From Neoarius graeffei (taxonomy: Eukaryota; Chordata; Actinopteri; Siluriformes; Ariidae), in contig NC_083578.1 in the NCBI RefSeq assembly GCF_027579695.1, positions 1,640,287-1,704,286 on the forward strand: DNA of 64,000 nt, in the 5' to 3' direction. Each line of letters opens with the position of its first letter. Position 1 is the first letter of the stretch. Below are positions 57,833-64,000 of this stretch, one piece after another. Under the pieces are notes generated by a model. That model searched no databases. It was not told the origin of the DNA and saw only the letters and a list, made by a program, of their open reading frames with translations. A program made the translations under genes and the position numbers.

Positions 57833-59458
57833 CAGTGCTCAGCATAAATGAGTACATCCCCTTTGAAAAGTAACATTTTAAACAATATCTCAATGAACAC
57901 AAACAATTTCCAAAATGTTGAAAAGACAAAGTTTAATATAACATCTGTTTAACTTATAATGGGAAAGTAAGGTTAATAATATAAACTTAGATTACACATT
58001 TTTCAGTTTTACTCAAATTAGGGTGGTGCAAAAATGAGTACACCCCACAACAAAAACTACTACATCTAGTACTTTGTATGGCCTCCATGATTTTCAATGA
58101 CAGCACCAAGTCTTCTAGGCATGGAATGAACAAGTTGGCAACATTTTGTAACATCAATCTTTTTCCATTCTTTAACAATGACCTCTTTTAGTGACTGGAT
58201 GCTGGATGGAGAGTGATGCTCAACTTGTCTCTTCAGAATTCCCCATAGGTGTTCGATGGGGTTCAGATCAGGAGACATACTTGGCCACTGAATCACTTTC
58301 ACCCTGTTCTTCTTCAGAAATCCAACAGTGGCCTTAGATGTGTGTTTAGTCATGTTGGAAAAGTGCACGACAACCAAGGGCACGGAGTGATGGTAGCATC
58401 TTCTCTTTCAGAATAGAGCAATACATCTGTGAATTCATGATGCCATCAATGAAATGCAGCTCCCCGACACTAGCAGCACTCATGCAGCCCCACATAAGGA
58501 CACTGCCACCACCATGTTTCACTGTAGGCACCATGCATTTTTCTTTGTATTCCTCACCTTTGCGACACCATGCAGTTTTGAAGCCATCAGTTACAAAAAC
58601 ATTTATCTTGGTCTCATCACTCCAGAGTATAGAGTCCCAGTAGTCTTCATCTTTGTCAGCATGGGCCCTGGCAAACTCTAGGAGGGCTTTTTTTGTGCCT
58701 GGGCTTTAGGAGAGGCTTCTTTCATGGACAGCATCCATGCATGCCATTCCTCTTCAGTGTATGCCGTATTGTGTCACAGGAAATAGTCACCCCAGTTTGG
58801 CTTTCTACTTCTTTAGATAACTGCAGTGAACTTGCATGCCGATTTTCTTCAACCCTTCTCATCAGAAGATGCTCCTGTTGAGGTGTTAACTTCCGTGGAT
58901 GACCTGGACATCTCTGTGAGATGGTTGCAGTTCCATCTTTCTTAAATTTTTGTATCACGTTTGCTACAGTATTCTGACTGATAAGTAAAGCTTTGCTGAT
59001 CTTCTTGTAGCCTTCACTTTTGTGGTGTAAAGAAATTATTTTCTTTGGGGAATTCTGAAGAGACAAGTTGAGCATCACTCTCCATCCAGCATCCAGTCAC
59101 TAAAAGAGGTCATTGTTGAAGAATGGAAAAGAATTGATGTTGCAAAATGTCGCCAACTTGTTCATTCCATGCCTAGAAGACTTGGTGCTGTCATTAAAAA
59201 TCATGGAGGCCATACAAAATACTAGATGGAGTAGTTTTTGTTGTGGGGTGTACTCATTTTTGCACCACCCTAATTTGAGTAAAACTGAAAAATGAGTAAT
59301 CTAAGTTTATATTATTAACCTTACTTTCCCGTTATAAGTTAAACAGATGTTATATTAAACTTTGTCTTTTCAACATTTTGGAAATTGTTTGTGTTCATTG
59401 AGATATTGTTTAAAATGTTACTTTTCAAAGGGGGTGTATTCATTTACACTGAGCACTG
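57833..59458 (-). mobile_element. Tc1/mariner transposon with duplicated inverted arms
   Basis: Ends CAGTGCTCAGCATAAATGAG and CACTGAGCACTG, with TA on each side (57831-57832, 59459-59460). Unusually, the inverted repeats are about 400 bp (57833 to about 58233 and 59059-59458) because the right arm is an inverted copy of the left, including the transposase C-terminus (GAVIENHGGHTKY on the left, GAVIKNHGGHTKY on the right). The transposase reads 59078 to 58066 on minus in at least three pieces: helix-turn-helix KSEGYKKISKALLISQNTVA, then VKHGGGSVLMWGCM, then SPDLNPIEHLWGILK. Its first residues are junction sequence, so the true N-terminus is missing. Confidence 0.9.
58066..59078 (-). pseudogene. 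Tc1 transposase, broken
   Basis: DNA-binding part at 59078-58722 (LTPQQEHLLMRRVEENRHAS; VTISCDTIRHTLKRNGMHG). The catalytic first D lies near 58620 (WSDET-like), the second D region at 58352 is split by a frameshift inside the QHDN-PKHTSK motif, and the E is near 58264 (NPIEHLW). At least two frameshifts plus N-terminal replacement make it inactive. Confidence 0.85.
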
Positions 59459-59520
59459 TAAGCTCCATGTAGTGACAAATGATCATCTTCATTGTGTAGC
59501 CATGTCCTAAAGGTTAGAGG

Positions 59521-59859
59521 AGCAGCTCATTTCATTATCTCTAGCTGCTTTATCCTGTTCTACAGGGTCGCAGGCAAGCTGGAGCCTATCCCAGCTGACT
59601 ACGGGCGAAAGGCGGGGTTCACCCTGGACAAGTCGCCAGGTCATCACAGGGCTGACACATAGACAACCATTCACACTCACTTTAGAGTCACCAGTTAACC
59701 TAACCTGCATGTCTTTTGGGGAAACCAGAGCACCCGGAGAAAACCCACACGGACAACATGCAAACTCCACACAGAAAGGCCCTCACCGGCCACGGGGCTC
59801 GAACCCAGACCTCCTTGCTGTAAGGCAACAGCACTAACCACTACACCACCGTGCTGCCC
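59521..59859 (-). mobile_element. tRNA-derived SINE (same family as 32308)
   Basis: Reverse complement of the family: the tail (CTGCTTTATCCTGTTCTACAG) comes first, the body GACATGCAGGTTAGGTTAAC is recognisable, and the tRNA-like head ends at 59859. It is slightly degraded. It is repeated in tandem with the next copy as part of a ~412-bp unit. Confidence 0.88.
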
Positions 59860-60358
59860 TAGAGAAGCAGCTTTGGGACCAAAATGTCACTGGTTTGATT
59901 CCTTAGACCAGCAGGAATGGCTGAAGTCTCCTCTCATCGCCTGTAGCCGCTTTATCCTTCTACAGGGTCGCAGGCAAGCTGGAGCCTATCCCAGCTGACT
60001 AGGGGTGAAAGGCAGGGTTCACCCTGGACAAGTTGCCAGGTCATCACAGGGCTGACACATAGACACAGACACCCATTCACACCTACGGTCAATTTAGAGT
60101 CACCAGTTAACCTAACCTGCATGTCTTTGGACTGTGGGGGAAACCAGAGCAAACCCACATGGACAATATGCAAACTCCACACAGAAAGGCCCTCACCAGC
60201 CACGGGGCTCAAACCCGGACCTTCTTGTTGTGAGGCAACAGCACTAACCACTACACCACCGTGCTGCCCTAGAGAAGCAGCTTTGGGGCCAAAATGTCAC
60301 TGGTTTGATTCCTTAGACCAGTAGGAATGGCTGAAGCGCTCTTGAGAAAGGTACCTAA
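59860..60358. repeat. Tandem ~412-bp duplication of SINE junction
   Basis: ACTACACCACCGTGCTGCCC followed by AGAGAAGCAGCTTTGGGACC and CAGGAATGGCTGAAG occurs at 59841-59925 and again at 60253-60337. The unit contains a minus SINE (59933-60272) plus about 70 bp of the head of a second SINE type. Unequal exchange or slippage is the simple explanation. Confidence 0.75.
59933..60272 (-). mobile_element. tRNA-derived SINE, second tandem copy
   Basis: Same layout as 59521-59859. The tail CGCTTTATCCTTCTACAGGG is to the left and the tRNA-like head to the right. The two copies differ at only some positions. Confidence 0.88.
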
Positions 60359-61911
60359 AGCCTCACTCACAACCCGCCATACGGGCTGTCTACGGTAAAA
60401 TATTTGGCAAAACTGTGCTTGAGACTTGCGTGGCACTTGCGTGTGTTCAGTGCCGTAGAAGGTCGCAGACTGCCCGTGGAGACTTTTGGTCCTGTACATG
60501 GAAATTCTACGGGTCTTGCAACAGATCAAGAACGCATACACTACGTACGGGACCTATACTCCTTTTGTACACCTGAACCAAGTCAGCAGCGCGGCTAGTA
60601 GAGGCTTTTTGCGATGACAGTAAGACGCACGAGTGACGCACGGTCATTGTATAAGTGATGTGCCTCAGAAATACTACACAAGTATTCTGCACTTGCTATT
60701 TGTGCGGCGCGCAAGACAGAAGTACATGTCACTTTCTACCCCTATGTGTGGCGACCTGCACGCAGCGCACGCGACCTGCACGCAACACGAGGGTCAAGAC
60801 TCTGAGTATATATATTGGGGAGGAACCAAAGAACCGATCATGTAATGTGTAGCATTGTAGAAAGGAAGAAGACCACATCATTTGCTGTTTTTATTTGAGT
60901 GTATGTTAATTTACCATGCACATGTCAAATAATAAAACATGAGTATAAGGGAATAACACATTTTATTACATTGTAAAAAATCCCAACTAAATAGCCCAAC
61001 AGTTTGAGCACTGAAACACACTTTGACTCTGAGCTGCTGTCCTGCTCCTGCTGAGTGGTGGGACGGGGTGTCGGGATGTCCTCGTCCTCATCACTGAGCA
61101 TGGCACAATGACCTGACAGCGATGATGGGATTGCAGTGTCCTCACTTCTGGGTGTCGTTAGCTGAAACATACATGAAAATCAGCATCTATAATATTAATC
61201 ACATAAGCATATAGATACTGAAATGAATGTTTAAAGCATGTGTATTTACCTGTGGAAATCCCTCTGGCAGGCTGCTGTGCCTTCTGCCGGCTTGAAGGCA
61301 AACTTCTCCCTGTCCATGCAGAGCTCACCGGTGCTGCTACCATCATCATCATCATCAAATTCTTCCTCCTCCTCCCCCTCTGCTGTTTCAGGCTGGGTTA
61401 CTTCACTTTTGCTCGCTTCTTCTTGGGTCCCATTTTCTAAACTTTACACTGAAATTTTTTTAATTTTTCCCACAAAATATCCAATGTTCTTCAGTCAAAA
61501 GACAGACGCAGAATGCTGCAGACACACTGGTTTTATACCCACTCCTGGCATCACACGCAAGTTATGAGTGATTGTAACGTGCTAATCACATGCGTCACAC
61601 ACGCTTCACAAGTGCGGCCTGAACTCGTAGCGCAGGAAACTGGTAAAATGCAAGTCACACACACTCCACACTCACTGAACACACACACTGATCACACGCG
61701 TCAGATATACGCTTTCCATGGGCTAACGGCGCAATTTTTCCCACGCCTCGAGGAAGTCAGGCGTGCAGCCTGTACTTGACAAGTACTTTGCCTGGACTCC
61801 TCCCCCAAACTTTCCCCCGGGTTCACCGCGACCCTGCGGCACGGCTTCGAGCTACCAAACCCTGCGACCCGTGCGTGTCCAAAAGACTTACGGCGGGTTG
61901 TGAGTGAGGCT
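60359..61911 (-). mobile_element. Harbinger-like DNA transposon inside a SINE
   Basis: Perfect 20-bp inverted ends AGCCTCACTCACAACCCGCC, with TAA at 60356-60358 and 61912-61914. A 3-bp TAA/TTA target duplication suggests PIF/Harbinger. Exon-like frames lie on the minus strand (61438-61252 and 61166-60925). No transposase core was recognised, so it is non-autonomous or badly decayed. Confidence 0.75.
60925..61438 (-). pseudogene. Acidic two-exon frame within the Harbinger-like element
   Basis: The first segment (about 61438-61252) reads ENGTQEEASKSEV, the acidic run GEEEEEFDDDDDG, then MDREKFAFKPAEGT, to donor GTAAAT. The second (61164-60925) follows a TTTCAG acceptor: LTTPRSEDTAIPSSLSGH, MLSDEDEDIPTPRPT, QQEQDSSSES. 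Acid- and serine-rich tails like this occur in the accessory Myb-like protein of Harbinger elements, but no DNA-binding motif is visible. The splice phase between the two would give an early stop, so exon limits are uncertain. Confidence 0.35.
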
Positions 61912-62015
61912 TAACCCCCAATTGCTCCCCAGGCTGCCCATTGCTGTGGGTGTCTCAGAGTCCTGTTATCCTATCCTGCTCTGCATAAGAGCATCTGCTA
62001 AATGCCTGTAATGTA

Positions 62016-62790
62016 ATTTTCAAAATTGTTAATAAATAAGCAAATAGAATGAAATACTTTGAGTAAGAATCAGGACCACTGAGACACAATAATGACAGAA
62101 TGTTTGTCTTATTCATTTTATTTCTTTTATTTTTATTTGAGTTTGGATGAACATGCTTGAGAAGCAATGGCAGCTCATCCATAGGGGCAGGTGATGCAGA
62201 GCCACCGTTTCTTGCTAGGTGGTGTATGCAGTCACTTACACTTGTGGTGTAAGTGGTCGCCCCCAGAGCACCAAGGCAGCCCCATGATATTTAGGCATGT
62301 GTAAAGAAATGTTGTAAAGCTAAGATGCTTTCAAAACTAATTAAATTAAACATTTTTAAATAAAGAGCAATAAATAAATAAAGTCAATATTTTTGGTGTA
62401 ATAACCCAGTAGTAGGGCTGGGAGTTGATACTACAAAGAACTGATTCCTCAAGTCCAGCCATTTAGAGTTTGAGAGTCAACCTCAAAGCTCTGGAATTTA
62501 TTCCAGAGAGTAACACTGTACTAGTCTGATATAGGCTAATTTATCACTTTATGTCATTAGCTATTACTTAGCTGCACCTAGAGTATGCTGCCAATACTTT
62601 TTTTGGACAGATCTGTCTTCTCTAATGCTAATTCACAATATTAGTTCAAAGCCATTCCATGCACATTTGGTATCAATTTCATACTTATTTCTTGGTCAAA
62701 AATGTGGTAATATTAAAAGTACTGTTCAAGTTTAGAAAATAACACAATATGACTATATTTTGAAACCTTTTCCCATTGTTTCCCAAACTT
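62016..62790. other. No gene recognised
   Basis: AT-rich sequence with no supported frame, RNA gene or terminal repeat pair. Confidence 0.4.
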
Positions 62791-62792
62791 AT

Positions 62793-63168
62793 GCCATCCA
62801 TCCATCCATTATCTATGCCACTTACCCGTCAGGGTCACGGGGGAAGCTGGAGTTAACCCCAGCTGACTTCAGGTGAGAGGTGAGGGGTTCACCCTGGGCA
62901 GGTCACCAATCTATCACATGACTACACACAGAGGAACAACCATCACACTCACATTCACACATATGGGGGATTTAGAGGAGCCAGTTGACTGAATCCACTT
63001 GTCTTTGGACAGTGGGAGGAAACGGGAGTACCTGGAGGAAACCCACACAGACATGAGGAGAACATGCAACTCCACACAGAAAGACCCCAGTCAATTGGCA
63101 TATTCGATCCCAGAACCTTCTTGCTGAGAGGTGACAGTAATAATCACTGCACCATCATGCTGCCCCTA
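62793..63168 (-). mobile_element. Old tRNA-derived SINE copy
   Basis: A diverged reverse-complement relative of the SINE at 32308. Recognisable words are CACGGGGGAAGCTGGAGTTA, GTTCACCCTGGGCAGGTCAC and GTGGGAGGAAACGGGAGTAC, and the head ends near 63168. It is more decayed than the other copies. Confidence 0.7.
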
Positions 63169-63612
63169 ACTCATTCCCAGGAACTGAATGAGTGTATGAC
63201 ACATTGGGGTGAGTTTGCCAAGTTGGGGATCCATCATGGTATAAAGTACATTGTGTCTCTCCCATTTGATAGTCTGGTCATTGCATGTAAATTTATATTT
63301 CAAAAGAGGCGTATGGGATACATAGAGTGTGAGAGAGATCTAGGAGGAAGATCTGGATGGAGAGACTGTTCCATCTAGTCTTGATGGAAGACTTGATCTC
63401 TCTCCAATACAATACCATTGGCATCCTATGCCTGCATCTCTGTCCATTCCAATTCACTGACTCTGTAGGTTCTTTACCCCATTTTTTACTTTGAGTACTT
63501 TCTATTTTTATTTGTGCTTTGTATAATAAGCTATTTTTCTATGTTATCACAAAAAATAGTTTTCTAGTTGATGTTTTATTATGTACAGGTTTTCTGACAA
63601 CTGTATGTGTTT
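63169..63612. other. No gene recognised
   Basis: About 440 bp with no supported frame or repeat. Confidence 0.35.
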
Positions 63613-63684
63613 ACCAGGATGGCTGAGTGGTTAAGGTGTTGGACTTAAGATCCAATGAATGTGGGTTCAAACCCCACTCCAGGT
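63613..63684 (+). tRNA. tRNA-Leu(UAA)-like gene, degraded (variable arm missing)
   Basis: ACCAGGATGGCTGAGTGGTT, anticodon region TTGGACTTAAGATCCAA (anticodon TAA), T arm GTGGGTTCAAACCCCAC and acceptor TCCAGGT. The A box (TGGCTGAGTGG) and B box (GGTTCAAACCC) are close to consensus. The long variable arm of class II leucine tRNAs is cut to about four bases, and the acceptor stem has an A-A mismatch. It is therefore probably a pseudogene or a tRNA-derived repeat head rather than a working tRNA. Confidence 0.7.
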
Positions 63685-63696
63685 AAAATTACATTT

Positions 63697-64000
63697 TGGG
63701 CAGCACTACTGGTGTAGTGGTTAGCACTGTCGCCTCACAACAAGAAGGTTCTGGGTTCAAGCCCAGCAGCCGGCGAGGGCCTTTCTGTGTGGAGTTTGCA
63801 TGTTCTCCCCATGTCTTTGTGGGTTTCCTCCGGGTGCTCCGGTTTCCCCCACAGTCCAAAGACATGCAGTTAGGTTAATATGGGGCAGCCTTGGGCTGAA
63901 GTGCCCTTGAGCAAGGTACCTAAGCCCTGACTGCTCCCCGGGCGCTGTAGTGTGGCTGCCCACTGCTCTGGGTGTGTGTGTGTGTGTGTGTTCACTGCTT
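63697..64000 (+). mobile_element. Composite tRNA-derived SINE, running off the window
   Basis: Head and body as at 32308 (GGTGTAGTGGTTAGCACTGT; GGAGTTTGCATGTTCTCCCC) to about 63876. It then passes into the other SINE type's body (GGGCTGAAGTGCCCTTGAGC; CTGACTGCTCCCCGGGCGCT) and a GT run at about 63973-63990. Either the second SINE was inserted next to the first or this is a fused family. Confidence 0.8.
63973..63990. repeat. (GT)n microsatellite
   Basis: A short GT run within the terminal SINE sequence. Confidence 0.85.

Larger units (their letters stand above)
60274..62015 (+). mobile_element. HE1/V-type SINE split by a DNA transposon
   Basis: The head at 60274-60358 (AGCAGCTTTGGGGCC; GGTTTGATTCCTTAGACCAG; CTTGAGAAAGGTACCTAA) continues after the insertion at 61912-62015 (CCCCCAATTGCTCCCCAGGC; GCATAAGAGCATCTGCTAAA). 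The final TAAGAGCATCTGCTAAATGC is the shared tail of many fish SINEs. The two halves join cleanly once 60359-61911 is removed. Confidence 0.75.

Overview
This is vertebrate genomic DNA, almost certainly from a ray-finned (teleost) fish. It carries MHC class II A and B exons of teleost type, and its repeats are typical of fish: L2- and Rex3/RTE-type LINEs, an RLE-type LINE, Tc1 transposons with DD34E transposases, PIF/Harbinger and hAT elements, sushi-like Gypsy chromoviruses, and tRNA-derived SINEs. The mix would suit a catfish or another otophysan, but that is a guess.

The host genes are on the minus strand and read from high to low coordinates. A class II alpha gene begins at 57030 (signal exon 57030-56976, alpha-1 exon 56868-56617). 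Its alpha-2 exon (24573-24292) and transmembrane exon (24188-24067) lie 32 kb away. All splice phases agree, so this looks like one gene whose second intron was swollen by transposons. The alpha-1 exon has an in-frame stop. A second copy of the last exon lies at 21145-21024. Further on is a class II beta gene (3520-1914), whose beta-2 exon has lost the end that carries its second Ig cysteine. As read, both genes look dead.

Layout: 1-719, L2 LINE 3' end. 1914-3520, class II beta. 3595-10904, a Harbinger element holding Gypsy copy A. 11727-15540, a LINE interrupted by an LTR-like piece and a Tc1. 15621-17225, a Tc1 with a full transposase frame. 18846-20175, an L2 fragment. 20604-24213, an RLE-type LINE between two ~565-bp direct repeats, each with a copy of the class II alpha last exon. 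24824-28874, two different Gypsy fragments. 29003-31682, a palindromic Tc-type element holding a THAP-domain transposon, which holds a hAT MITE. 32308-39235, a SINE and a Rex3 LINE that holds Gypsy copy B, which looks whole. 39245-51106, a Tc1 stretched to 11.9 kb by a 5'-inverted Rex3, a full-length L2 and a probable solo LTR. 51156-56403, Gypsy copy C. 56617-57160, class II alpha exons and promoter. 57833-59458, a Tc1 with duplicated inverted arms. 59521-64000, SINEs, a second Harbinger-like element and a degraded tRNA-Leu.

I found no new multigene system. The interest lies in how transposons took an MHC class II pair apart, and in several insertions whose junctions can be read to the base: an apparent target duplication of ~565 bp, twin-priming inversion, four-deep nesting, and an otherwise open L2 that has lost its reverse-transcriptase catalytic aspartate.
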